From NCBI GenBank assembly GCA_012841845.1, contig DUTZ01000090.1, positions 1 to 7,681 of the forward strand: a stretch of 7,681 bases of DNA. Reading direction: 5' to 3'. The position numbers and the translations under genes were made by a program. The notes under the pieces are model-generated. The model worked only from the letters and a program-made list of their open reading frames with translations. It did not search any database and had not been told where the DNA came from. Position 1 is the first letter of the stretch. Each line of letters begins with the position of its first letter. This stretch comes from Actinomycetales bacterium. Lineage in GTDB: Bacteria; Actinomycetota; Actinomycetes; Mycobacteriales; Mycobacteriaceae. This document shows positions 1 through 5,840 of this stretch, piece by piece.

Positions 1-539
1 CCGCCTCGCTCGCGGCGCTGCGGCCCGTGCGATCCCGGGTGGACCCGGACGCGACGGTCACCGCCGGCAACGCCTCGGGCGAGAACGACGGTGCCGCCGT
101 GTGCGTCTTGACGACGCGCGGCCGGGCCGAGGCGCTCGGGCTGCGGCCGCTCGTGCGGCCCGTGGCGTGGGCGGTCGCCGGCGTCCACCCGGCACGCATG
201 GGCATCGGCCCGGTACCGGCCACCGCGACCGTCCTCGAGCGGACGGGCCTGAGCCTGGCCGACATGGACCTCATCGAGCTCAACGAGGCCTTCGCCGCCC
301 AGGTGCTGGCGTGCCTGCGCGAGTGGGAACGCGGCCACGGCTTCACCGCCGCCGACCGCGACCGCCTCAACGTCCACGGCTCGGGGATCTCCCTCGGCCA
401 CCCCGTGGGCGCCACCGGCACCCGTATCCTCACCACCATGTCGCGCGAACTCGCGCGCCGGGAGGGGCGCTACGCCCTGGAGACGATGTGCCTCGGCGGG
501 GGACAGGGGCTGGCGGCGGTGTTCGAGCGGGTGGTGTGA
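1..539 (+). CDS. Thiolase (acetyl-CoA C-acyltransferase), C-terminal part
   Basis: This is the 3' part of a thiolase gene; the frame is open to the first base of the window, so the 5' end lies outside. Thiolases cleave 3-ketoacyl-CoA with CoA, or condense acyl-CoAs, usually in cytoplasmic fatty-acid beta-oxidation. The visible 179 codons hold the typical C-terminal blocks in order: VTAGNASGENDGAA (about 57-98), MGIGPVPAT, NEAFAAQ (282-302), HGSGISLGHPVGATG with the catalytic His at 399-401, and CLGGGQGLAAVFER with the second catalytic Cys at 489-491. The nucleophilic Cys of the N-terminal half is not in view. The HGSGISLGHP wording resembles actinobacterial FadA-type thiolases more than PcaF or AtoB, but chain-length specificity cannot be assigned. 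It ends at TGA 537-539, 242 bases before phoH2, and need not share a transcript with it. Confidence 0.95.
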   Translation, partial: ASLAALRPVRSRVDPDATVTAGNASGENDGAAVCVLTTRGRAEALGLRPLVRPVAWAVAGVHPARMGIGPVPATATVLERTGLSLADMDLIELNEAFAAQVLACLREWERGHGFTAADRDRLNVHGSGISLGHPVGATGTRILTTMSRELARREGRYALETMCLGGGQGLAAVFERVV

Positions 540-580
540 GCACCCGTCCGGTCTCGGCGACGAATTCACGACGCGTTAAC

Positions 581-617
581 TCACAGTCATGTGATTCTCA
601 CCTCCGCGGCGTACCGT
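581..617 (+). promoter_or_regulatory. Candidate phoH2 promoter with palindromic site
   Basis: The stretch around 560-620 is clearly less GC-rich than its surroundings. It holds a perfect inverted repeat TCACA-GTCA-TGTGA (581-594) and a further inverted half-site giving GTGA-TTC-TCAC (591-601). Downstream, TACCGT at 612-617 fits the TANNNT form of actinobacterial -10 boxes. No good -35 hexamer lies 16-18 bases upstream; the palindrome sits there instead, as an activator or repressor site might. Transcription would start near 624 and give a leader of about 160 bases for phoH2. The half-site spacing does not match the CRP/GlxR consensus (TGTGA-N6-TCACA), so I do not name the binding protein. Confidence 0.35.
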
Positions 618-664
618 CTGCCTCAACGGTCGGTGGGGAAGCCGGCCGTCGGGAGGTCCAGCGG

Positions 665-727
665 ATGATCGTTCGACGCGATCGGAAGGGGGCCGGCACC
701 CGGCCCCGTCATCTCGAGGTGACCTGA
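665..727 (+). CDS. Possible 20-codon leader ORF upstream of phoH2
   Basis: ATG at 665 is preceded by GGGAGG at 651-656, eight bases away, a good ribosome binding site. The frame encodes a basic 20-residue peptide (five Arg and one Lys) and stops with TGA at 725-727, 54 bases before the phoH2 start. Mycobacterial phoH2 genes have been described as paired with a short upstream antitoxin ORF (phoAT), which makes the position suggestive, but I cannot show homology. Third positions are only about 75 percent G or C, well below the neighbouring genes, so codon use does not favour a conserved protein. Two hairpins (689-723) lie inside it, so a translated leader peptide that opens or exposes RNA structure is another reading. 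It could also be chance. Confidence 0.25.
   Translation: MIVRRDRKGAGTRPRHLEVT
689..723 (+). promoter_or_regulatory. Two adjacent RNA hairpins in the phoH2 leader
   Basis: Hairpin 1 pairs 689-696 with 700-707 (eight perfect G-C pairs, loop CAC). Hairpin 2 follows directly and pairs 708-713 with 718-723 (six pairs including one G-U, loop TCGA). Neither is followed by a run of T, so a classical intrinsic terminator is unlikely. They lie inside the possible short ORF 665-727 and upstream of a third hairpin, which suggests a structured 5' leader. Confidence 0.4.
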
Positions 728-749
728 GCCGACCGGTCCACCCCCAGCA

Positions 750-775
750 CGCCCGCGGGTGCCGCGGGCGAGGAG
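750..775 (+). promoter_or_regulatory. Hairpin abutting the phoH2 ribosome binding site
   Basis: Bases 750-758 pair perfectly with 762-770 (CGCCCGCGG with CCGCGGGCG, loop GTG; nine G-C pairs). The last paired base, G770, is also the first base of the Shine-Dalgarno sequence GAGGAG (770-775), which lies six bases before the GTG start at 782. So stable a helix touching the binding site could restrict ribosome loading or act as a 5' boundary for an RNA-binding regulator. The structure is seen in the sequence; the regulatory role is inferred. Confidence 0.45.
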
Positions 776-781
776 TCCGCC

Positions 782-2137
782 GTGACCGACACCGCTCGCA
801 CCTACGTCCTCGACACCTCGGTTCTGCTCTCCGATCCGTGGGCCGTCACCCGCTTCGCCGAACACCACGTGGTCCTGCCCATCGCGGTGATCGGCGAGCT
901 CGAGGCCAAGCGCCACCACCCCGAGCTCGGCTACTACGCGCGGGAGGCACTCCGGCTGCTCGAGGACCTCCGCCTGCGCCACGGGCGGCTCGACGGCGAC
1001 CTGCCCATCACCGACGAGGGCGGCACCGTGCGGGTCGAGCTCAACCACACCGACCAGTCGGTGCTGCCGAGCGGGTTCCGGGACACCGGCAACGACTCCC
1101 GCATCCTCGCCTGCGCCCTCAACCTGCGTGCGGAGGGGGCGGACACGGTGCTCGTCTCCAAGGACATCCCGCTGCGCGTCAAGGCCGGCTCGGTGGGCCT
1201 GCCCGCCGACGAGTACCACGCCCAGGACGTGGTGCTCACCGGCTACAGCGGCGTCACCGACCTGCCCGCCACCCAGGACCTCGTCGACGGCCTGTTCTCC
1301 GACGGCGGGGTGAGCCCCCTGGCAGCCCGCGCCGCCGGGCTCGAGGCCGACGCCCCCGTGCACTGCGGCGTCCGGGTGCAGACCGAGTCCTCCTCCGCCC
1401 TGGCGCGGGTCACCGACGGTGGCGGCCTCAAGCTGGTCCGCGGCGACGTCGAGGTGTTCGGCCTGCGGGGCCGCTCGGCGGAGCAGCGCATCGCGATCGA
1501 CTGCCTGCTCGACGAGTCGGTCGGCATCGTCTCCCTCGGTGGCCGCGCCGGTACCGGCAAGTCGGCGCTCGCCCTGTGCGCGGGGCTGGAGTCGGTGCTC
1601 GAGAAGCGCCGCCACCGCAAGATCGTCGTGTTCCGCCCCCTCTACGCCGTGGGCGGCCAGGAGCTCGGCTACCTGCCGGGCAGCGAGGCCGAGAAGATGT
1701 CGCCGTGGTCGCAGGCCGTGTTCGACACCCTCGAGGGCCTGGTCAGCGAGAACGTCATCGACGAGGTCATGGACCGCGACATCCTCGAGGTCCTGCCGCT
1801 CACCCACATCCGCGGCCGCAGCCTCCACGACTCCTTCGTGATCGTCGACGAGGCCCAGTCGCTCGAGCGCAACGTCCTGCTCACGGTGCTCTCGCGCCTG
1901 GGTACCGGGTCGCGGGTGGTCCTCACCCACGACGTGGCGCAGCGCGACAACCTGCGCGTGGGCCGGCACGACGGCATCCAGGCGGTGGTCGAGAAGCTCA
2001 AGGGGCACCCGCTCTTCGCCCACGTCACGCTCAACCGCTCCGAGCGCTCGGCGATCGCCGAGCTCGTCACCGACATGCTCGAGGAGTTCCACCCCGCGGC
2101 ACAGACCGGCGCGCTGCGCCGCATCCACGCGGCCTGA
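782..2137 (+). CDS. phoH2: PhoH2: PIN-domain RNase fused to PhoH-type RNA helicase/ATPase
   Basis: This 451-residue protein has the two-domain PhoH2 layout. Residues 1-150 form a PIN (VapC-like) RNase domain with acidic metal ligands: D11 in [10 protein letters not shown]39 or E41 in IGELEAK, D105 in [10 protein letters not shown] and D128 in LVSKDIPL. Residues about 225-445 form the PhoH P-loop ATPase: Walker A GRAGTGKS (254-261, K260), Walker B VIVDEAQ (D356, E357), and [14 protein letters not shown] (377-390), a conserved PhoH block. The characterised mycobacterial PhoH2 unwinds and cleaves RNA in the cytoplasm; activity here is inferred from intact motifs. GTG at 782 is chosen because GAGGAG lies six bases upstream and the PIN strand starts seven residues in. 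Length is normal for the family. The long leader (540-781) has hairpins and a candidate promoter. The older name 'phosphate-starvation-inducible protein' is not evidence of phosphate control here. Confidence 0.96.
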   Translation: MTDTARTYVLDTSVLLSDPWAVTRFAEHHVVLPIAVIGELEAKRHHPELGYYAREALRLLEDLRLRHGRLDGDLPITDEGGTVRVELNHTDQSVLPSGFRDTGNDSRILACALNLRAEGADTVLVSKDIPLRVKAGSVGLPADEYHAQDVVLTGYSGVTDLPATQDLVDGLFSDGGVSPLAARAAGLEADAPVHCGVRVQTESSSALARVTDGGGLKLVRGDVEVFGLRGRSAEQRIAIDCLLDESVGIVSLGGRAGTGKSALALCAGLESVLEKRRHRKIVVFRPLYAVGGQELGYLPGSEAEKMSPWSQAVFDTLEGLVSENVIDEVMDRDILEVLPLTHIRGRSLHDSFVIVDEAQSLERNVLLTVLSRLGTGSRVVLTHDVAQRDNLRVGRHDGIQAVVEKLKGHPLFAHVTLNRSERSAIAELVTDMLEEFHPAAQTGALRRIHAA

Positions 2138-2152
2138 GTCGTGGCGGGGTCG

Positions 2153-2182
2153 CCGGACGGGGTGTGGTCAGGCCCCGTTCGG
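2153..2182. terminator. Stem-loop between convergent phoH2 and the metal-binding protein gene
   Basis: Bases 2153-2162 pair with 2173-2182 (ten pairs, one of them G-U in the + strand RNA) around a ten-base loop. It begins 16 bases after the phoH2 stop and contains the stop of the opposing gene in its loop. There is no T run on either side, as in many high-GC actinobacterial terminators. It is more stable in the + direction, since the G-U pair becomes C-A on the other strand. Termination is inferred. Confidence 0.45.
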
Positions 2183-2737
2183 CGTCCACCCGGGGTCGCG
2201 GCCGGTGAGTCCGACGAGCCGGTCGAGGGCGGGCGCGTCGTGGGCGACGGCGACCCGGGGCCCGAAGTCCTTGCCCTCGCCCTGGTAGTCGGGGCCGAGC
2301 ATCGAGTCCATGAACACGATCGACGCCTCGACCGCGGCGGGATCCGGATCCCACCGGCCGCCGGTGGACACGGCCAGATCCCACCCGTGGACGAGGTACT
2401 CGGCGAGGATCATGGGCAGGGCCATCGCCGTCGGCATCGCGGCACCGTCGATGGACAACGACTCGGGCGGCGAGGCGAGCGCGGCGTCGATCCGGTCGGC
2501 GAGCGCGGCGACCTGCGCCGCGCCGTCGCCGGCGACCGCCACGTCGTCGGTGGGGCAGACGCCGTCGGGGTCCTCGAGGCCCGCCGCGAAGGCCGACATC
2601 CACCGGACCACGTGGCCGCGCAGCTCGCTCACGGTGAACTCGGTGCAGGGGGTGGGGCCGGAATCGTCGGGCGCGATCGTGCCGACGAGACGGGACAGGG
2701 AACGCAGGACGGGGACGAGCTGGTCATGAGTGGTCAT
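2168..2737 (-). CDS. TIGR03086-like putative metal-binding protein (DinB/mycothiol superfamily)
   Basis: The 189-residue product matches the actinobacterial TIGR03086 pattern, related to mycothiol-dependent maleylpyruvate isomerase N-terminal and DinB domains. These are small cytoplasmic four-helix proteins that often bind a divalent metal through His and acidic residues. Visible marks are TPCTEFTVSELRGHV (29-43, candidate ligand H42), AEYLVHGWDLA (112-122, candidate ligands E113 and H117), FGPRV (158-162) and a C-terminal RLVGLTGRDPGW (173-184). The family reaction is not established, so no substrate is assigned. Homology places the start at the ATG of MTTHDQLV (2737-2735). A longer frame to 2806 has a low-quality extension and is not chosen. 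No clear Shine-Dalgarno precedes the ATG. It is divergent from the AraC-type regulator with overlapping start codons, which suggests that the regulator may control it, and convergent with phoH2. Confidence 0.85.
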   Translation of the reverse strand: MTTHDQLVPVLRSLSRLVGTIAPDDSGPTPCTEFTVSELRGHVVRWMSAFAAGLEDPDGVCPTDDVAVAGDGAAQVAALADRIDAALASPPESLSIDGAAMPTAMALPMILAEYLVHGWDLAVSTGGRWDPDPAAVEASIVFMDSMLGPDYQGEGKDFGPRVAVAHDAPALDRLVGLTGRDPGWTPNGA

Positions 2738-2738
2738 G
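2721..2738. repeat. TGGTCATG direct repeat at overlapping divergent starts
   Basis: TGGTCATG occurs at 2721-2728 and again at 2731-2738, a spacing of ten bases or about one helical turn. The second copy contains CATG 2735-2738, which is the start codon of both divergent genes (ATG 2737-2735 on -, ATG 2736-2738 on +). Paired direct repeats are typical of operators bound by regulators with two HTH motifs such as AraC proteins, although their spacing is usually larger. Most of the repeat also codes for the first residues of the - strand protein, so it may be coincidence. Confidence 0.25.
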
Positions 2739-3647
2739 TCTGACGAGTCTGCTCGGGGCGCACGCCCGCGCCTTGAAGATTCGCGCCAACCCCTGCCGGA
2801 GGACACCCGGGGGATCCTCTCGCCGGCCGAGATGATGCGCCACGTCCGCTTCGCCCGTCACCCGCTGCCGGCCGAACTGGACGGTCTGATGGCGTTCGGG
2901 TGGTCGGTGGAGTGGGACCTGCCGGCCGGACGACGCCACGTCCAGGACGTCCTGCCGTTCCCGTCCGTCAACGTGAGCGTCGGCGACGCCCCGCCGGAGG
3001 GCCCGCATCCCGGCCCGGGGCCGCACCTCGTCCGCGCGTACGTCACCGGCCACACCCGGACCGTCACCACCCGGGTCCTCTCGGGCCGGGGGCGGAACGT
3101 GGCCCTGCGCTCCACGGTCGGCGGGTTCGGCGCCTGGGTCGACGACGTGGCCGCGCTCGAGGACCGGGTCGTGACCCTGGACGCGGTCCTCCCCGGGGCC
3201 GCGGCCCGGGCCCTCGCGGTGCACGACCTCGAGCCCGCCGCCGCCGTCGCCGGGCTCGCCGGGCTCCTCGTCGACGCGCTCGGGCAGCAGCCGGCGGATC
3301 GCGTCCGCGCCGCCCGCGAGGTCGCCGGCTGGGCTGGGATCGCGGAGCGGGACCGCACGATCCGGACGGTGGACGGGCTGGCGCGCGCCGCGGGCGTCTC
3401 GGCGCGGACCCTGCAGCGGATGGTCTCGCGCAGCGCCGGGGTGCCACCGGCCTGGATACTGCGACGCTACCGGCTGCTCGACGCGATCGAGGAGGTCCGG
3501 GACGGTGGGCCGGTGTCGTGGGCGGACGTCGCCGCGACCCTCGGCTACTCCGACCAGGCGCACCTCACCCGGGACTTCACGGCGACGATCGGCACCTCGC
3601 CCGCGGCCTACGCGGCGGGGCAACGGTCGAGCACCCCTCCCGAGTGA
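2736..3647 (+). CDS. AraC-family transcriptional regulator (DUF6597-type sensor domain)
   Basis: From ATG 2736 the product has 303 residues. The N-terminal part (about 26-200) resembles the DUF6597 domain found in AraC-type regulators, with RGILSPAE, the W-x-V-x-W-D-L-P-AG segment (57-65) and VQDVLPFPSVN (69-79). The C-terminal 90 residues are a full AraC DNA-binding domain with two helix-turn-helix motifs: VDGLARAAGVSARTLQR (first HTH, about 212-228) and WADVAATLGYSDQAHLTRDF (second, about 262-281), then the usual TSPAAY. The ligand is unknown. The start is uncertain: codons 2739-2805 carry many A or T third bases (about 8 of 24) and there is no Shine-Dalgarno, so this part may be non-coding. 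In-frame ATGs at 2832 and 2835 are the next options but would remove the conserved RGIL segment. Likely target: the divergent gene, itself, or the LGFP gene 67 bases downstream. Confidence 0.9.
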   Translation: MSDESARGARPRLEDSRQPLPEDTRGILSPAEMMRHVRFARHPLPAELDGLMAFGWSVEWDLPAGRRHVQDVLPFPSVNVSVGDAPPEGPHPGPGPHLVRAYVTGHTRTVTTRVLSGRGRNVALRSTVGGFGAWVDDVAALEDRVVTLDAVLPGAAARALAVHDLEPAAAVAGLAGLLVDALGQQPADRVRAAREVAGWAGIAERDRTIRTVDGLARAAGVSARTLQRMVSRSAGVPPAWILRRYRLLDAIEEVRDGGPVSWADVAATLGYSDQAHLTRDFTATIGTSPAAYAAGQRSSTPPE

Positions 3648-3658
3648 GACCGCCGTGA

Positions 3659-3688
3659 GATAATCGGCGCCGGGCCGGACCCGGCCCG
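3659..3688 (+). promoter_or_regulatory. -10-like box and hairpin upstream of the LGFP lipoprotein gene
   Basis: The 67-base gap after the regulator holds GATAAT at 3659-3664, five of six matches to the -10 consensus, but no -35 at a sensible distance. Seven bases further, 3671-3677 pairs with 3682-3688 (seven G-C pairs, loop GACC). The hairpin could end transcripts from the regulator gene or structure the 5' end of the lipoprotein mRNA. If the -10 is real, transcription would start near 3671, at the base of the hairpin. Confidence 0.35.
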
Positions 3689-3714
3689 CCCGATCGCGCC
3701 CCCACGGAGATCCC

Positions 3715-4269
3715 ATGCCCCGCCGACCGCACCCGCTCGCGGCCCTCGCCGCCGCCACGGTCCTCGTCCTCACCGGGTGCGGGGAGCAGGTGCCGGGCGG
3801 CGCCGTGGTGGAGGCCGGCCAGCCCACGGAGAGCCGGACCGGGCAACCCGACGGGGCGCGGGCGCTCGCCGAGCCGCAGGCGGAGACGGCCGACGACGCG
3901 GCGGACCCGCTCGTCATCCGGGTGGGGGAGCAGGAGTACCTCACCACGATGGCGATCTACCGCGCCTACGACGCCGCCAAGGGCGGGCCCAACGCGCTGG
4001 GCTCGCCTGCCGGGGCCGTCGAGGTACTCGGGGACGGGCGCCGCCAGGAGTTCGACGGCGGCCGGGTGTACTGGTCGCCGCGCACCGGCGCGCGCATCGT
4101 CCGGGGGCGGATCCTCGAGACCTACCTCGACAACGGCGGCGCGGAGGGCCGGCTCGGCTGGCCGGTGATCGACGAGTCCACGGACGACGACGCGGTGTAC
4201 TCGGACTTCGAGAACGGCCGCATCCTCATCGAGGACCGCGCCGTCCAGGTGATCGACCGCCGCTACTGA
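3715..4269 (+). CDS. LGFP-repeat lipoprotein
   Basis: The 184-residue product begins with a lipoprotein signal: RR at 3-4, a hydrophobic stretch 8-19 and lipobox LTGC with the lipidated Cys at 22, so it should be exported and anchored in the outer leaflet of the plasma membrane. Residues 23-66 are a Pro, Ala and acid-rich linker. Residues 67-184 hold two LGFP-type repeats: one with GGPNALGSPAG (90-100) leading to FDGGRVYWSPRTGARIVRG (113-131), and one with GGAEGRLGWPVIDE (141-154) leading to FENGRI (165-170). LGFP repeats are common in surface proteins of mycolate-containing bacteria and are thought to help association with the cell wall. No catalytic domain is present, so a structural or binding role is inferred. 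GGAGA at 3706-3710 lies four bases before the ATG, a rather short spacing. It faces the small gene at 4312-4422 and fumC. Confidence 0.88.
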   Translation: MPRRPHPLAALAAATVLVLTGCGEQVPGGAVVEAGQPTESRTGQPDGARALAEPQAETADDAADPLVIRVGEQEYLTTMAIYRAYDAAKGGPNALGSPAGAVEVLGDGRRQEFDGGRVYWSPRTGARIVRGRILETYLDNGGAEGRLGWPVIDESTDDDAVYSDFENGRILIEDRAVQVIDRRY

Positions 4270-4310
4270 CCGGCCGCGCCCCTCCCGGCCGCGCCCCGCC
4301 CGGCCGCCGG
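4270..4310. repeat. 15-base tandem repeat in convergent gap
   Basis: CCGGCCGC begins at 4270, 4285 and 4300, an exact 15-base period. The first two units share 13 identical bases (4270-4282 and 4285-4297) and the third is partial. The repeat fills almost the whole 42-base gap between the stop of the LGFP gene and the stop of the small - strand gene. It ends in the palindrome CCGGCCGCCGG. It may help termination, but it forms no clear hairpin with a T run. Confidence 0.6.
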
Positions 4311-4311
4311 T

Positions 4312-4422
4312 TCAGAGCTCGGCGAGCAGGGCCTTCCACACGGGCCGCCAGCGGTCGCGGTCGGCGAGCGGATCGCCCGCGTCGGCCCCCGGCGGGTCGA
4401 CCGCGGGCCTCGTCGTCGTCAC
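4312..4422 (-). CDS. Probable 36-residue protein overlapping the fumC stop
   Basis: GTG at 4422-4420 overlaps the fumC stop TGA (4421-4419) in a GTGA arrangement, a typical sign of translational coupling. The frame runs 36 codons to TGA at 4314-4312. Third positions are G or C in nearly every codon (one GAT is the exception), as expected of a real gene here. The peptide has a Pro/Ala/Asp-rich first half and a C-terminal [15 protein letters not shown] segment (22-36) that could form an amphipathic helix with two Trp. There is no signal peptide or membrane segment. GGGAG in the end of fumC lies only two bases from the GTG, so initiation probably depends on fumC translation. I do not recognise the family; function is unknown. 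It could also be a chance frame, since the high GC content favours open frames. Confidence 0.55.
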   Translation of the reverse strand: MTTTRPAVDPPGADAGDPLADRDRWRPVWKALLAEL

Positions 4423-5825
4423 CGCTCCCGGTCCAGCCCCGCCATGCCGAGCACGTCGAGCCGCCGGTCCAGCTCGGCCTCGTCGATCGTGTCGGGGACG
4501 AACCCGAGGTCGACGACCGCCTCGCGGATCGTCATGCCCTCCGCGAGCGCGTGCTTGGCCACGCGCGCCGCCTCCTCGTAGCCGATGGCGGAGTTGAGCG
4601 GGGTGACGATCGACGGCGAGGACTCCGCGTACTGGCGGGCCTGGTCCACCTGCGCCTCGAGCCCGTCCACGCAGCGCTCGGCGAACAGCCGCGACGAGGT
4701 GGACAGCAGGCGCACCGACTCCAGGACGTTGCGGGCCATCACCGGGATGTACGTGTTGAGCTCGAACGCCCCGCCGGCGCCGGCCCAGGCGATCGCGGCG
4801 TCGTTGCCCACGACCTGCGCGGCGACCTGCGTCACCGTCTCGGCGAGCACCGGGTTGACCTTGCCGGGCATGATCGACGATCCGGGCTGCAGGTCCGGCA
4901 GGTGCAACTCGCCGAGCCCGGTGGTCGGACCCGAGCCCATCCACCGGATGTCGTTGGCGATCTTGGTGAGCGAGACCGCGATGGTCCGCAGCGCCCCGGA
5001 GAGCTCGACCAGCGCGTCGCGCGCGGCCTGCGCCTCGAACGGGTCCACCGCCGGGCGCAGCTCCTCCAGCCCGGTGAGTGAGCGCAGCTCCTCGACCACG
5101 GCCGAGCCGAAGCCGTCGGGCGCGTTGAGGCCGGTGCCCGCGGCGGTCCCGCCGATGGGCAGCTCGCCCACCCGCGGCAGGGTGTCGCACACGCGGTCGA
5201 TGCCGGCCGCGACCTGACGTGCGTAGCCACCGAACTCCTGACCGAGCGTCACGGGCACGGCGTCCATGAGGTGGGTGCGGCCGGACTTCACGACGTCCCG
5301 CCACTCGGTGGCCTTGGCCTCCAGCGACGCGTGCAGCACCTTGAGCGCGGGCACGAGGTCCGCCACGACCACCTCGGTGGCGGCGACGTGCGTGGCCGTG
5401 GGGAAGGTGTCGTTGGAGGACTGCGACATGTTGACGTCGTCGTTGGGGTGGACCGTGACGCCCTCGGCGGCGCAGAGCGAGGCGATCACCTCGTTGGTGT
5501 TCATGTTGGAGCTGGTGCCCGAGCCGGTCTGGAACACGTCGACGGGGAAGTGGTCGTCCACCTCGCCCTCGGCGATGCGCTCGGCGGCCGCGGTGATCGC
5601 CCGCGCCTTCTCCTCGTCGAGGAGCCCGAGCCGGGCGTTGACGGTCGCGCACGCCGCCTTGAGCAGTCCCAGGGCCCGGATCTGCGCCCGCTCCAGGCCC
5701 CGCCCGGAGACGGGGAAGTTCTCGACGGCCCGCTGCGTCTGCGCCCGCCAGAGGGCGTCGGCGGGGACGCGGACCTCGCCCATGGTGTCGTGTTCGATGC
5801 GGAAATCACCGGTGTCGTCAGCCAT
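4419..5825 (-). CDS. fumC: Fumarate hydratase, class II
   Basis: FumC reversibly hydrates fumarate to L-malate in the TCA cycle; it is a cytoplasmic, iron-free homotetramer. The 468-residue length matches E. coli FumC. Conserved blocks of the fumarase/aspartase superfamily are intact: [15 protein letters not shown] (100-114), [19 protein letters not shown] (126-144; start of the known second, B, site), [12 protein letters not shown] (181-192) with catalytic H185, and the signature [10 protein letters not shown] (315-324) with catalytic S317, followed by PVLAE. This wording favours fumarase over aspartase or argininosuccinate lyase. ATG 5825 is chosen because the protein begins directly before the usual [14 protein letters not shown], and a -10-like box lies seven bases upstream, consistent with leaderless mRNA; no Shine-Dalgarno is present. 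glpX lies 81 bases upstream on the same strand. A small gene overlaps its stop by four bases. Confidence 0.98.
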   Translation of the reverse strand: MADDTGDFRIEHDTMGEVRVPADALWRAQTQRAVENFPVSGRGLERAQIRALGLLKAACATVNARLGLLDEEKARAITAAAERIAEGEVDDHFPVDVFQTGSGTSSNMNTNEVIASLCAAEGVTVHPNDDVNMSQSSNDTFPTATHVAATEVVVADLVPALKVLHASLEAKATEWRDVVKSGRTHLMDAVPVTLGQEFGGYARQVAAGIDRVCDTLPRVGELPIGGTAAGTGLNAPDGFGSAVVEELRSLTGLEELRPAVDPFEAQAARDALVELSGALRTIAVSLTKIANDIRWMGSGPTTGLGELHLPDLQPGSSIMPGKVNPVLAETVTQVAAQVVGNDAAIAWAGAGGAFELNTYIPVMARNVLESVRLLSTSSRLFAERCVDGLEAQVDQARQYAESSPSIVTPLNSAIGYEEAARVAKHALAEGMTIREAVVDLGFVPDTIDEAELDRRLDVLGMAGLDRER

Positions 5826-5838
5826 GTGGCCCAGAGTA
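5826..5838 (-). promoter_or_regulatory. Candidate leaderless promoter of fumC
   Basis: On the - strand TACTCT (5838-5833) fits the TANNNT -10 motif and is followed by exactly seven bases before the ATG at 5825, so the A of the start codon would be the first transcribed base. The absence of a Shine-Dalgarno agrees with leaderless translation, which is common in Mycobacteriales. No convincing -35 is seen. Confidence 0.4.
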
Positions 5839-5840
5839 GG

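Noticed and set aside
581..601. CRP/GlxR-type binding site
   Set aside because: Half-sites TGTGA and TCAC(A) are present, but the order and spacing (four or three bases) do not fit TGTGA-N6-TCACA.
623..2128. Open frame of about 500 codons on the - strand opposite phoH2
   Set aside because: It mirrors the PhoH2 codons and shows no recognisable domain, while the + strand carries intact PIN and Walker motifs. Long antisense frames are expected at this GC content.
2738..2806. N-terminal extension of the - strand metal-binding protein to GTG 2806
   Set aside because: The added residues are Arg/Ser-rich and unlike the family, which starts near MTTHDQLV, and there is no ribosome binding site.
2724..3947. 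Open frame of about 400 codons on the - strand opposite the AraC regulator
   Set aside because: It is a shadow of the regulator and the start of the LGFP gene; the helix-turn-helix motifs are on the + strand.
3777..5081. Open frame of about 430 codons on the + strand running from the lipoprotein gene into the fumC region
   Set aside because: It crosses two convergent genes out of frame, is Arg/Gly/Pro-rich and has no domain.
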